This document shows positions 12,840-24,179 of a stretch of DNA of 64,000 nucleotides, piece after piece (position 1 is the first letter of the stretch; every line of letters starts with the position of its first letter). The stretch comes from Coenobita brevimanus (lineage: Eukaryota; Arthropoda; Malacostraca; Decapoda; Coenobitidae): contig CM064632.1 in assembly GCA_032717465.1 (NCBI GenBank), positions 28,107,480 to 28,171,479 on the forward strand, written 5' to 3'. Made by a program: the position numbers and the translations under genes. The notes beneath the pieces are model-generated. The model saw only the letters and a list, made by a program, of their open reading frames with translations. It had not been told where the DNA came from and did no database searches.

Positions 12840-12881
<42 letters not shown>

Positions 12882-12883
12882 CT
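12748..12883. repeat. (AT)n and (GT)n arrays
   Basis: AT repeat at about 12749-12817 follows the SINE tail. GT repeat at about 12842-12880. Confidence 0.95.
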
Positions 12884-13309
12884 TGTGGGTGCATGCATGT
12901 GTGTAGTTTGCTCATATTTTAAATGTGTGGAAATAGTTTTCACACAACACCTACCTAAGCCGGTCCTCCAGTCGTGAATAAACCTACACATAATGTGTAT
13001 AAAACACACACACACACACTCAAGCCATGGCCACACATGTAAACAACCCAAACACTTCCAACGTTCTCTCCCTAAAATATTCATGGCCAATCTCGTCACC
13101 GTACCTAATTATGACTTACGAATATTTTTGAAAAGTTCACGATACCTGGTGAGGGGATATATTTCACGCCTTTCATTTGGCGACACTTTGGGATTTTATC
13201 TCATTGTCTCATTGACTCCGGACACGACAACGCTCATTCAAACAAAGGGGGCTGACAAACACTTAAATTATGGCTCTCGACGGCACAAATGTCGTTAAGA
13301 CTGACACAG
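12884..13309. other. No recognisable feature
   Basis: Apart from a (CA)8 at 13004-13019, nothing is recognised. The 101-codon frame at 12993-13298 starts inside the CA repeat and has no family resemblance. Confidence 0.4.
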
Positions 13310-13639
13310 TATGCTAAGTCCCACTTTTCCCCAAGAATACTACCAGCACCAGACGAATTTACATCCAAGTCCCAAAGGGTACTGAAAAAGGCTTAGATTT
13401 TGCCCACTGACTACACAAGTTATTAAAAGAATCAGCATTTGCTAAGCCACAATTTTCCTCTATAACACGTCTGCGGTAGCCATTTACATTCAGGTCAGTA
13501 ATTTCATTGCTAGGCGAACAGCAACAAAAGATGTAGCCTATTATATCTACTGTATGCCTATCGACTACAAGAGCCCTATAATGACAGTGAAACAGTTTCT
13601 GCTGAGTCCCAATCTTCCTATAAGATACGACCTGCAAGT
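13310..13639 (-). repeat. Decayed interspersed repeat units
   Basis: Read on the minus strand, GACCTGAATGTAAATGGC (near 13490) and GGGACTTGGATGTAAATTCG (near 13360) are variants of one core, and a further variant lies near 13650. The spacing is irregular (about 128 and 156 bp), which suggests an old, diverged tandem or clustered repeat. No gene is recognised. Confidence 0.35.
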
Positions 13640-13825
13640 CACTTCATATTCAGGTCCCCAGCAGTACAGTCGGCATCATAAATCCTGCCCTATTTCTTGT
13701 TTTACTCTCCATGAACTTAGAAAATCAGTAACGATGAATCCACAGCAGCGGACACTATTGACTTCATTTGGCCTCAGTACAGTGCCATCAGTGTCTGTAA
13801 ATGCATCACACTGATTTTTAAAGTG
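13640..13825 (-). pseudogene. Coding-like dispersed repeat fragment, copy 1
   Basis: On the minus strand, translation gives a segment with PNEV..SV.CCGF..TDFL..WR (positions about 13785-13700), ending at a stop near 13679. A second copy at 49505-49645 on the plus strand gives nearly the same peptide, with several codon changes that keep the amino acid. I do not recognise the family. It could be a fragment of a transposon protein or of a duplicated host exon. Confidence 0.4.
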
Positions 13826-13934
13826 CATCGAGAGTAAATCAGGAGAGGCGACAGTATTTTTGATGCCCACAGTACTGCTGAGTGAACAGAGGTTAGGAAC
13901 AACAGGAAGACTCAAATGTGGGAGTTCCGAGACT

Positions 13935-14230
13935 TAGATCATCATAATCATCACCACATCATTAAATCATCAACCATCATCATCATCACTATCATCATTA
14001 CCATCATCATCACCATCACTACATCAAATCATCAATCATCATTATCATCACAATCATCATCACCCTCACCATCATAATTATCATCACTACCATCATCATC
14101 ACCATCACCATCACCATTATCATCATCATCATCACATCATTAAATCATCAATCATTATCAACATCACATCATGATAATCACATCATCACCGTCACACCAT
14201 CATCTTCACATCATCATCATCATAATCATG
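13935..14230. repeat. ATC-rich cryptically simple tract
   Basis: About 300 bp of interrupted ATC/CATCACC trinucleotides on the plus strand, with TTAAATCATCAATCAT-type interruptions recurring several times. Non-coding. Confidence 0.9.
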
Positions 14231-14624
14231 AACATATAAGGATGGGGTGAGGCAGGATCTAAAAACAAAGAAATGCAATGTACCATCCGATCGCTTAAAC
14301 ACCTCTAAGAGCGAGGTCTCGTTGCCACCTTGCCGCTGCGGGTCTAAAAGGTGTGACAGCAGCACCTACTTGTACTGCGAGGTTTCCTTGCAGATTCCCA
14401 CACCTCGAGCCATTGCAGTGGGGGCGACCATACAGCAGTCCAACTAACGCCATGGAATATTATGCAGCTGAGAGTGAACTATACGTGCCGGAGTACTAAT
14501 TTTCACCATTTACCCTCTATTCCACGTAACACCCGTCGATTTTACAGAATTCAGCAGTATCTGAGTTACTGGAGCCTGTGTTAAAATGAGTGCGGTGTAT
14601 TATACAGTACAGTCGCCATCATTA

Positions 14625-14628
<4 letters not shown>
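14231..14628. other. No recognisable feature
   Basis: No repeat match and no coding bias. A 66-codon frame at 14247-14447 has no recognisable motif. Confidence 0.4.

Positions 14629-14672
<44 letters not shown>
14629..14672. repeat. (TC)22 microsatellite
   Basis: Uninterrupted TC dinucleotides. Confidence 0.96.
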
Positions 14673-14678
<6 letters not shown>

Positions 14679-14799
14679 ACTCTTTTCTTATTTGTTTTGT
14701 ATACTGCCCCTTACTATGATCTGGTTTATTATTTACTTTTTTTTTTAAATATGAATATGGATTGCGTAAATTCCACACTAGCGGTTATTAACGTTCAAG

Positions 14800-14978
14800 A
14801 GAGGGCCGTCTTCACGTGGTGGAACCGATACTGTCATGTGGTTTCGTTGCCTGGTTGTGCAAAGGTCCCTCGCCTCCCTCCCAAACCCACGAGGGGAGGA
14901 TAGTGGCAACTTCAGCCTACAGTCCATCGGGTTCATGTTATAATACCCTGAGAAACATCATCATCATCATCATCAACA
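14800..14978 (+). mobile_element. Retroposon-like insert with (ATC)n tail
   Basis: A GC-richer block of about 150 bp, from GAGGGCCGTCTTCACGTGG to ATAATACCCTGAGAAAC, ends abruptly in (ATC)n. That is the layout of the SINEs in this window. No A or B box is clear and no second copy is seen here, so the assignment rests on structure only. Confidence 0.35.
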
Positions 14979-15039
14979 ACAGCAACAAAAACAATAGAAG
15001 TGACGTGATCTAAGCAGAATATTATCGTCTATAATCTTT

Positions 15040-15235
15040 TCACCCTAACTTCGCAAAGATTTCCATCCCTTTGCAGCTAATTTCACGTAGCTCAGTGGTA
15101 GAAAAAGAGAATCCTAGGCCTCCACATCCTTTCCACAGCACTTCTTCGTGACTAGCATATTCTAGTGTTACTCTTCAAGCAACTTAGCATTCAAGATGGG
15201 GAGATGATAACTTCGGGCCAAGTTAAAGTAAAAGG
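15040..15235 (+). repeat. Dispersed repeat, copy 1 (partner at 21150)
   Basis: Shares with 21150-21350, in the same order and orientation, CATCC(T)TTTGCAG, CCA(C/T)AGCACTTCTTCGTGACTAGC, TTACT...AAGCA...AGCATT(C/T)AAGATGG and GGCCA. Overall identity is moderate with indels. The family is unknown and no coding signal is seen. Confidence 0.65.
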
Positions 15236-15480
15236 AGTACAGAGGCAGCAAGATTAAATTGCATAAAAGCGTCACCCAGAGTCAGAGGGTTATTGCTTTC
15301 AACAGTTTAACTTTTGCTGTACGAGCTATATTTTACTTCATAAAACTGTGTGCACTGTTAGAATACAACAGTTTCTCCCCGGCTTGGACCCTATCAAAGT
15401 TTATAACGCAAGGACATTCGAAGTTAGGCCGAAATCGTTTGATAATGTGGTCTTTGTTGCTGCCGTGGCCCCGAGCTTAC

Positions 15481-15539
15481 CTGAACGTGAACCCGGTGGA
15501 CTGCAGGTTGAAGATGCCCTTCTCCAGCAGTCTACCCTC
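15481..15539 (-). CDS. Candidate host exon with splice donor
   Basis: On the minus strand, 16 consecutive codons ending at 15482 all have G or C in the third position (Leu-Leu-Glu-Lys-Gly-Ile-Phe-Asn-Leu-Gln-Ser-Thr-Gly-Phe-Thr-Phe), in an otherwise AT-leaning region. They are followed at once by CAG|GTAAGC, a near-consensus splice donor at 15481/15480. The upstream border is unclear: AAG at 15542-15540 or TAG at 15534-15532 could be the acceptor, but no good polypyrimidine tract precedes them. An in-frame ATG at 15572 would allow a first exon instead. The protein family is not recognised, and neighbouring exons are not seen. Chance or a decayed repeat remains possible. Confidence 0.35.
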
Positions 15540-15559
15540 CTTATTATGAGGTATGAGTG

Positions 15560-16740
<1,181 letters not shown>

Positions 16741-16750
16741 CCTTAGTAGT

Positions 16751-16752
<2 letters not shown>

Positions 16753-16812
<60 letters not shown>
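16753..16812. repeat. (TC)30 microsatellite
   Basis: Uninterrupted TC dinucleotides. Confidence 0.96.
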
Positions 16813-16816
<4 letters not shown>

Positions 16817-17747
16817 CCCATCGTCTCATTTACCTTATCGAATTTCGTAGAAGGGGAAGTAAAGGTAAACAGAATTCTATCTCATGAGTGTTTCTCCTCT
16901 CAACATATCAATTTCCAGACAGGATATATTTCTTGGTATATAACGCTTTGAGGCTCCTATTTGTACATCAATCAAGTCTCCTCGGCAGTTATTTAGTACA
17001 GAAAGTAATTTTGTTTGGTCATACTTTACCCTTTCAATAATCACTCCGGTTTGACTGTGAACTGTATGGAAGCTGTACAGTACGTGAAAAGATAAACAGC
17101 GCCATGATGAAAAATTCGCTGACACTTTCCCGTTGGTTGAGGCGATGGCAGGCTTTATATGAACAATTTTTATGTGACAGCAATATGACGCACACAACAA
17201 ACGAGTACGAGAAGGAAGGCTATTGTCTGTTATTTGGGGAAAACTGAGCAATATTTGGCTGGACAAAATGCTGGCAGGGAATTGTCGGTGAATATTGCCC
17301 ATGACTGTACATTAGGCCACACGTGAACCTGGGACAGTGCTTGTGTGAAATGGAGGTCTGGCTACAACATTCGACGTTCATGCATCATAGTTACTCGGTC
17401 ATTTCAATAAACATTTGACACCGTTCATTCATGTCAATGTCACCAACAAATATGATTATGTCAAAGTTGTCAAGTGTACCAAAAGTCACACCTCTGCTAC
17501 ACACTGATGATGTACCAGGTTCATATGTTGCCAACTGTACATTATGCAATCATATAGTACTCTTAATATTAGGGGCGTTTATAAATACAGCCCCAAGAGA
17601 CCAGCAGGCCGAGGTGCAGTCGAAGAAACAACCATCTTCGCAGTTCGTCCGAAGAAAATTTACAACTGACGAAACAACGGGAATGCCATCCCTTCAAATA
17701 CGTAACTCAGATGGTTCACATTCTCCCCTATGGGTTCGTTCAAACTT
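16813..17747. other. No recognisable feature
   Basis: Contains open frames of 141 codons (16877-17302, minus) and 112 codons (17431-17769, plus). Neither shows a known motif or skewed codon use. The second runs into a MITE end, which argues against a conserved gene. Confidence 0.45.
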
Positions 17748-17970
17748 GGGCCCGTATTCTCGTCGGTAAAGGAAGCTCCCTAACACATTTCCCTAGGCAA
17801 CTTATTATGCCTATTACACTTTGCTGTCCATGTCCGTATTACATAAATCACTAATATCCCCATACACTCCATAGATAACATGCAAATGGATATTAAACAA
17901 CCGAATCAAAAAATAAATCGCTAAGGAAGAGGTGCTAGGAAGCCTCATTAACTGACGAGAATATGAGCCT
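17748..17970. mobile_element. MITE family A copy
   Basis: The left terminus GGGCCCGTATTCTCGTCGG, then AAGGAAGCTCCCTAACACAT, is the inverted counterpart of the right terminus (AATCGCTAAGGAAGAGGTGC, then ACTGACGAGAATATGAGCC). Terminal inverted repeats are about 55 bp of a 223-bp element and the centre is AT-rich. No coding capacity. CTT/TTA flanks do not give a clear target duplication. Confidence 0.8.
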
Positions 17971-18059
17971 TAGAGATAGGGAAACTGCTGCAATGAACGC
18001 GTCTACGGCACAAGGAGAGGAATAACAGCAGCAGTTACGAAGTTCAGGCGAAACATGTG

Positions 18060-18515
18060 CTGTATGCTAAGCTGTGATCAATAGTTCCTTTACTCAATCT
18101 CCAGACCCTGTTACACCTTATACAAACTTGCTAAATTAGTGCGAAATAATCAAACAAGTTGAGATCTTGCTTTGGAACCATGTACCAATAGTTCCTTTAC
18201 ACAGTCTTGAACACCCCCTGATAACTTGCATCTTGCTAAACGAAAAAAATACAATCAAAAGTCATCTCAAAACCAGGCCACGACATAGCGACATCGTGCT
18301 GAACCAAATCAACAAATATGAAAACGATTACTCTCGCTTCTCCGCTTCTCTTCTACCATCTCAAAACCTCGTCAGAACTTAGTGATGTCTTGAAGTCTTG
18401 CTAAATTAAACAGCAACAGTGAAATGGGTTGTAACTTGCTACTTGTTTGTTTCTTTATTTCGTCTCATAACGCTGTCAAAACCTACCTACATCTTGCTAA
18501 ACTAATTGACAGTCA
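18060..18515. repeat. Degenerate tandem repeat, about 100-bp period
   Basis: CTTGCTAAA(C/T) recurs near 18127, 18231, 18394 and 18493, and AATAGTTCCTTTAC recurs near 18080 and 18187. This suggests four decayed units, one longer by an insertion. Non-coding. Confidence 0.5.
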
Positions 18516-18733
18516 TTAATCTATGCCTTCATTTTTCTTTCAAACAAGGCCTGGGTGGGCTGTGAAATGGCTTCGAAAAAGTGAAAATAAAGACAACAGT
18601 TTAGGTTTAATACATGATTGTTATAAGACAGACAATCTGTTTTTCTCTGTTTTTCTCAAGTTACAATCTTCCTTTACATTAAGTAAAATTTCTGAAGGCA
18701 GCAAGGGAAAAAAAGAAAAAAAGAGGGCGACAG

Positions 18734-18777
<44 letters not shown>

Positions 18778-19112
18778 TCGTAGTAACCAGTGTAAAATAT
18801 GAAACTGTAGACGGAGCCAGAAATAAATTAAAACAAGCTTGGTAAAAAAAAGGTAATAATACTACAATAAGCTTGGACTGCCTTGCTATGAGGGGATGAG
18901 TCGTATTTTCACTTGTTAAGGTGGTGCTGGCCTAAAACTGCGTCAACAGCAGTTTAAGCCTTACAACGTTATCATGGGAGATTTTTAAGTGGCGGGGAAT
19001 ACTGCGTTAAAGAAGAGGAGGATGAGTAGGAGAGGAGGGACTGAATACAGACTGGCTGAGGAGAGGAGTGGGATGGGTTAAGCTGGGGTTGAAAGGTATG
19101 AATTAGTCAGTC
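18516..19112. other. No gene; (GT)19 at 18737-18774
   Basis: Apart from one GT microsatellite, nothing is recognised. Confidence 0.5.
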
Positions 19113-19170
19113 AGGTTAGGTGAGGTCAGGATGGGTTAGGTTAGGTCAAGATGAGTTAGGTTAGGTTAAA
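19113..19170. repeat. Degenerate TTAGG-type interstitial repeat
   Basis: GGTTAGG is repeated with variants GTCAGG, GTGAGG and GTCAAG, and includes GGGTTAGGTTAGG and GAGTTAGGTTAGGTTAAA. TTAGG is the ancestral arthropod telomere unit. At this length chance or a GT-rich slippage origin cannot be excluded. Confidence 0.45.
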
Positions 19171-19199
19171 TTTAGTTGGTTGGGAAAGACTGCAATTAG

Positions 19200-20150
19200 T
19201 TAACTCAAGGAGAGAAAATATTGACCACAACTCAACAGCAAAACTACCATCCACAGAAAACTTACAAACACAAGAGATGTGACATAACACCAAACTACAA
19301 TCAACAACAACAATTACATCCAAAAATATCACCCATCCACCACAACCACCGCGAGCAACAACAACTACAACCATTAGCCACAATTCCCACGATCATCGCT
19401 ACTACCACCACAACGACAATAATCAATTTCACCACGGCCTATGACCAAAAGTACAACCATCCACCATTATTATCCCATCCACCAAAGCAATCATCACCAA
19501 CAACCACCACCGCCACGACTACAACCAAAAGTACAACCACCAACCACAACTATCCTATCCACTAAAGCCATCATCACAACCACATCTGCATCCATTAAGA
19601 ATTACAACCACAAGTACAACCACCAACCACATCAGTCCTATCAATTAAGGACCCCACCACTAACAACCACAACTACCACCATCAACCACACCTACAACCA
19701 TCAACCGCTATCAACACCAGCAACTGCTACATCAATCAATCACAGTCATTACCAGCAACCAAACCCACCATCACCAAGACAACCACCAGCCAAAACTCAC
19801 ATCAACAACTACAACCACCAACCACAACTACCTTGAATAAATACAACAGTCTTTCACTACCATAACTACAAACCACAACTACCACCATCAACCAAAGTCC
19901 ACTATCACCAACAACTATCAGCCACAAATACCAACCACTTCTGCACCTACAACTATCGCCATCAACAACTTCAGTCACCTGTCACGACTACCACCAATAT
20001 CCACAGCTGTCAACCACTGCAACAGGCAACCACAACTCCCGCCAAACCAGCGTTTACAGCCGACAGCCACAAGCACCAACCACTTTTGCAACTACAACTA
20101 TCGCCATCACCAACCACACCCACCACTACCACCAACAACTACAGTAACAG
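19200..20150. repeat. CAA/CCA-rich cryptically simple region
   Basis: Almost 1 kb in which the plus strand is dominated by ACCACCA, CAACAA and CATCAACCAC words with very few G. It encodes Thr/Pro/His/Asn-rich frames of 114 and 131 codons that are compositional artefacts. Loose higher-order repeats such as CAACCACAACTACC recur. Confidence 0.85.
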
Positions 20151-20440
20151 GAGCTGATGAGGAGCTACACGTGGTGGCTCTGTGTACGGTGGAGCGAAGC
20201 AGTTGCAGCGTCCACCCGGGAGCCAAACCGACTCATATTTCCCTGCACCTCGTCGTGGGGTAGGACCCTGATCCGACCTTGGCGAGGCGCTGTCTACTAT
20301 AAGGGGGAGCCCGTTCCCTACACGGTGTATTTACTGTACTGTACCTGTAGGACGGTCCTACAGCAGTTGCTTACATGTGGTCGGCAGATCTTCTCAGCCA
20401 GACATATCAGAATTATGCAGCAACAACAATAAACAATCAT
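20151..20440 (+). mobile_element. Possible retroposon with CAACAA tail
   Basis: A GC-richer block of about 270 bp starts at GGAGCTGATGAGGAGC and ends at ATGCAGCAACAACAAT, set inside the CAA-rich region. Composition and layout resemble a SINE, but no A or B box is convincing and there is no second copy here. It might instead be unique sequence, or an exon of unknown type. Confidence 0.25.
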
Positions 20441-20593
20441 AACAACCACAACTACAACTACCATCATCAAGTAGACAGCAACAGACAACACCGATATCTA
20501 TACTCGCAAAGCTTTTACTCCAACCGTGTTACTATTTACTCGTAGGCTACACGTCCCCTATTTTGTTTACACTCCTTTTGACATGCTGTGACC

Positions 20594-20648
<55 letters not shown>

Positions 20649-21149
20649 TTAGCTGGATCTGATTAGGTACGTCTTTTTTTTTTTTTTTTTTTTTTTTTTC
20701 CCTTGTGTCTGTGCGTGTGTTCGGGTGCGTACAAGTGCGTGCTTTGGGTACGTGATTTGAAGAAACATTAATTATATGGGAAAATATATTCAGCATTTCT
20801 GTCTGTACACACTTAAATTCTGACATTCTGAACTGTCCCAACGCCTTTATCGATCTTTTAGCCGAAGTACCTCGTCTGGTGTTACAATAATTATGGTGTA
20901 TGAGAAGCGTGGAAGCCTCAGGTATTTTGCAAGGTTATTTTTTTCATATCTGGAGTGCGAAATCGTGACCCCAAGCTCAAAATGTTTTGAAGCAAAGTAG
21001 ATCTATAACGTACCCAACAACTGTCCATGATACCGAATATCTTTAATCACATCAGTTCGAAAACCTGGTATTTATTTTATCTGTTTTCACATGGTTTTCA
21101 TTCAGCTTTTAACACCTCAGTCCCGTGATTTCTTTCCCTGTTCTCGCTA
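20441..21149. other. No gene; (TC)23 and T29 runs
   Basis: (TC)n at about 20598-20644 and a T run at about 20672-20699. The rest is unremarkable. Confidence 0.55.
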
Positions 21150-21350
21150 CTATAGTTCTTTCACTTTAACTTGGCCTAGATTTTCATCCTTTTGCAGGTT
21201 TTCCAAGATGCATATTGCAAAAGTGACAATAATACAGACGTGCATCGTTTCCATAGCACTTCTTCGTGACTAGCTTCCTATTCTAAAGGTAATCTATTGT
21301 TACTGCTAAGCATTTAAGATGGTGAGGTGGCAATTTTTGGCCATGTTTGA
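21150..21350 (+). repeat. Dispersed repeat, copy 2 (partner at 15040)
   Basis: Matches 15040-15235 across the core CA(C/T)AGCACTTCTTCGTGACTAGC and the flanking blocks, in the same orientation. Confidence 0.65.
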
Positions 21351-22239
21351 GGAAAAACCGTATGGCAGATGATTTAACTTATGACAGGCTCTTGTGTTAA
21401 AAGTGTCAGTGGGGGAAATATCTACGGTAACTCCTCCAACTCAAAAGTTTGCCACAATCTGAATAGAACAAAAAAATACAAACGTGGCGCTATCAAAATT
21501 AGATGCCACTGTGGTGAAGGGGACGAGAAAGACTTTTCGAACTGAGGCGTTTGATAGAGCCCTTTTCAACTCCATCCTTATTAATATTGAATAAAATAAT
21601 TGATGAGTCGTCTGGAGACAGCAAGAGGAAACTATATCACCAGAACGAAGGGACTATTTGCATCATACAAAAGGTGTCGGCTCAAAAGTTTTCACTCAAG
21701 GGTTGTCACTGTTTTCGCCAGGTTGTTCTCCTTCACAGAGCTGTCCTTGAGGTCACGATTCAGGATAGTAATGAACATGAAAGCGAAATTCCAGATTCGT
21801 TCACTTCGAGATGCGTGGACACACAGCACTTGATAGACTGGAGATCACAGGTGTAATGCATGTGCCTTACTGTATAGCTAGTTGTATGATCATGGGGGAT
21901 TGTACTGTATAACCGTGAGGAAATCTGTTGTGGATAAAAGAGGCTTAGCTCAAGATGAGTACATTCCTTTTGCTCTCCCTCTCACCAGCAGCAGCTCAAG
22001 ACTCCTCACACGCCAGACCTGCATTACTCGACTCAGTAAATCAAGCACCTCCACCTCTAAGTTTCGTTTGCCATCTACCTCAGAACCCACCTGCAACACC
22101 TTGTGACTTTCACCTGTAACACAGGCAGTGGGAACGTTTAACTAAGGGCACAGAGCCGACCATTTGCATACCTGAAGGACTGAGAATACCGGCTGATGCC
22201 TGCGTTAGAGAGATGGAGAGAAAAAGGGCGAATGTGCCT
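21351..22239. other. No recognisable feature
   Basis: A 101-codon frame (21551-21856) and a 77-codon frame overlap here in different phases, and neither has a known motif. No repeat match is seen in the window. Confidence 0.4.
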
Positions 22240-22580
22240 ACGATAGAGGGGGAAATATCCCGGGTAGGATGTTTGTGGAATGTGGAAAAGAGATAATCTG
22301 GGGTGGCATGTTTGGGGACTTAAATAGGGATTCATCGCGGGCAGCTTGGGGATTTACAGAGAGGTACCTGAGGTGAGATGGTGGGGACATACAGAAAAGT
22401 AGGCTACCGGGAGCAGCTTGGAGATTTACAGAGAGATGTGTTCGGTGATTTACATAAGGAGATCTCGTGGGCAGTTTGACAATTTACAGAGATGTATTTG
22501 AATGTTTTGGGATTTACACAAGGAGAGAGCTGGGGTAATTCGATGGAGATTTACGTGTGGAGTTGTATGGGGGAGTTCGA
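22240..22580. repeat. Degenerate tandem repeat with GATTTACAGAGA core
   Basis: GATTTACA or TTTACA followed by GAGAGATGT-like or CAAGGAGA-like sequence recurs about seven times at roughly 40-65 bp spacing, with a linked GGGAGCAGCTTGG or GGGCAGTTTG word. An old, diverged minisatellite. Confidence 0.55.
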
Positions 22581-22714
22581 TTAGGGATGAAAAAATGAAA
22601 GATAATTGGATTTGTCTAGGAATATGGAAGAGAAGATGTCAGGGGTAGGATTTGAGGATATTCCTTGCGATTTTTTTTCTTTTTCTGATTTGGGGTATTT
22701 ACATAACAATCTCT

Positions 22715-22790
22715 TCCCAAGGTCCAGCAGTCCTCCTAGGTGCTAAACACCTTTACATGTCTCCATTTCGGTACTAATACCCTCAGACTT
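22715..22790 (+). repeat. Short dispersed repeat (partner near 47060)
   Basis: CCAAGGTCCAGCAGTCCTCC, then TAGGTGCTAAACACCTTTAC, matches CTGAGGCCCAGCAGTCATTC, then TACGTACTATACACTTCCAC, at 47060-47125, followed in both by ATGTC and CATTT/ACTTT-GG-(T/C)-(A/G)CTAA. Function unknown. Confidence 0.45.
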
Positions 22791-22969
22791 TACTGAGTAC
22801 ATGGCAGGACTGTGTCATTCAGAGCTGTACTTGCGAGGGTGTTTTTGTGACAAGTCGGTGGGTCTTGTGAACGACACGCAAATTTTCTCTTAAACGAATT
22901 AAAATAAACTAATTTCCTCCAAACACGACAGAATCAAACGCACGTCCATTCACACAACAAATCACTTCA

Positions 22970-23690
22970 TGACACTTTAACCACTCTTTACTCACTCTTT
23001 ACCCACGTTTTTAACCACACTTTACCCACTCTTTAACCACACTTAAACCACTCTTTACCCACTCTTTCACCACTCTTTCATTACTCTTAACCACACTTTA
23101 ACCACTCTTTACCCACGCTTTCACCACTCTTTCATTACTCTTAACCACACTTTAACCACTCTTTACCCACTCTTTCACCACTTTTTACCAACTCTTTAAC
23201 CACTCTTTACCCACGCTTTAACCACTCTTTAACCACATTTAAGCCACTCCTTCCCGTCCGATCAGCGAAGTTAAACAACGCTGGGTCTGGTTAGTACTTG
23301 GATGGGTGACCGCCTGGGAACACCAGATGCTGTTGGCATCCCTACGTGTCAAGTGGGGTTGGTGGAGGATTAGTGCCCCTCCCTGTAAAACAGTTAACTC
23401 AAAGCCCTTGACCACCCCGTTTGGGATACATGGCGTCTGGCAATGGATGGATGGATGGAAGCCACTCCTTAGCCACTCTTGACCCACTCTTTAACCACTC
23501 TTTACTCACTCTACCATCTCTTTAACCACTATTTACTTACTTTTTATCAACTCATTAACTACTCTTTATCAACTCTTTAACCTCCTTACCAACTCTTTAA
23601 CCATTCTTTACCAACTCTTTAATCATTCTTTACCAACTCTATAAGCACTCTTTACCAACTCCTCACTCACTTTTTAACCAGTCTTAACCA
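22970..23690. repeat. 11-bp satellite AACCACTCTTT, interrupted
   Basis: About 500 bp of AACCACTCTTT and variants (ACCCACTCTTT, ACCAACTCTTT, TTCACCACTCTTT) on both sides of the 206-bp insert at 23253-23458. The left part spans about 22970-23252 and the right about 23459-23690, more diverged toward the right. Confidence 0.88.
23253..23458 (+). mobile_element. 5S rRNA-derived SINE, 5'-truncated, 12-bp target duplication
   Basis: Bases 23253-23337 match the 3' two-thirds of animal 5S rRNA, including CGATCAGCGAAGTTAA, TTAGTACTTGGATGGGTGAC and CGCCTGGGAACACCAG, which cover the internal Pol III promoter (A box, IE, C box). The first 30 or so bases of 5S are missing. A 3' body of about 105 bp follows, with TTGGTGGAGGATTAG and GGCGTCTGGCAATGG, then (ATGG)n. 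The insert lies between perfect copies of AAGCCACTCCTT (23241-23252 and 23459-23470). Its body is also present at 3705-3795. 5S-headed SINEs are known as the SINE3 class. Confidence 0.9.
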
Positions 23691-23723
23691 CTCGACCTGC
23701 GAAAAGTGACAGGGTTCAAGGAG

Positions 23724-23760
<37 letters not shown>

Positions 23761-24096
23761 TCGGTCACTTAATATCCTCCCTAACCCCTTCAACCCGAAT
23801 ACGACATTATTTTTCTAACTGCTACCAAACGACTCTGTTCAGGAAAAGGAAAGTCATCCGGTACTGACGAGATTAACGAACGCAGAATCTAACTTCTGTT
23901 CCAAAGTCCCCAAAGTAAAAGTGTCAACAGACTTAACCCAGCAAGAACAGAATTATAAACAACGGTGCGACATCGGTGCTGTTACTGCTGTTGTTTTTCA
24001 ATCCCAGCCTGCTTGGCCCACCAGACCCATCGACCGCATGTAAGCAACTGCCCTTACATCGTCGTCATTGTACTGAAGTAGAGATTCCGAGGGCCG

Positions 24097-24131
<35 letters not shown>

Positions 24132-24179
24132 AGTTGGTTTCCCTTCTGCCCCACCCTTCGTCGTGTCAGAAACTCTATC
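23691..24179. other. No gene; (CA)n and (GA)n microsatellites
   Basis: (CA)n at 23725-23758 and GA-rich repeat at about 24100-24133. Some of the right part may be the far 3' end of the minus-strand LINE. Confidence 0.5.

Noticed and set aside
12135..12881. 248-codon plus-strand frame
   Set aside because: It strings together CA, GT, GA and AT microsatellites and a SINE. There is no conserved domain.
16877..17302. 141-codon minus-strand frame as a host gene
   Set aside because: No recognised motif, mixed codon use, no splice or promoter support. Frames of this length are expected by chance in 64 kb.
23253..23337. A functional 5S rRNA gene
   Set aside because: The first 30 or so bases are missing, a foreign body and (ATGG)n follow, and the whole is bounded by a target duplication.
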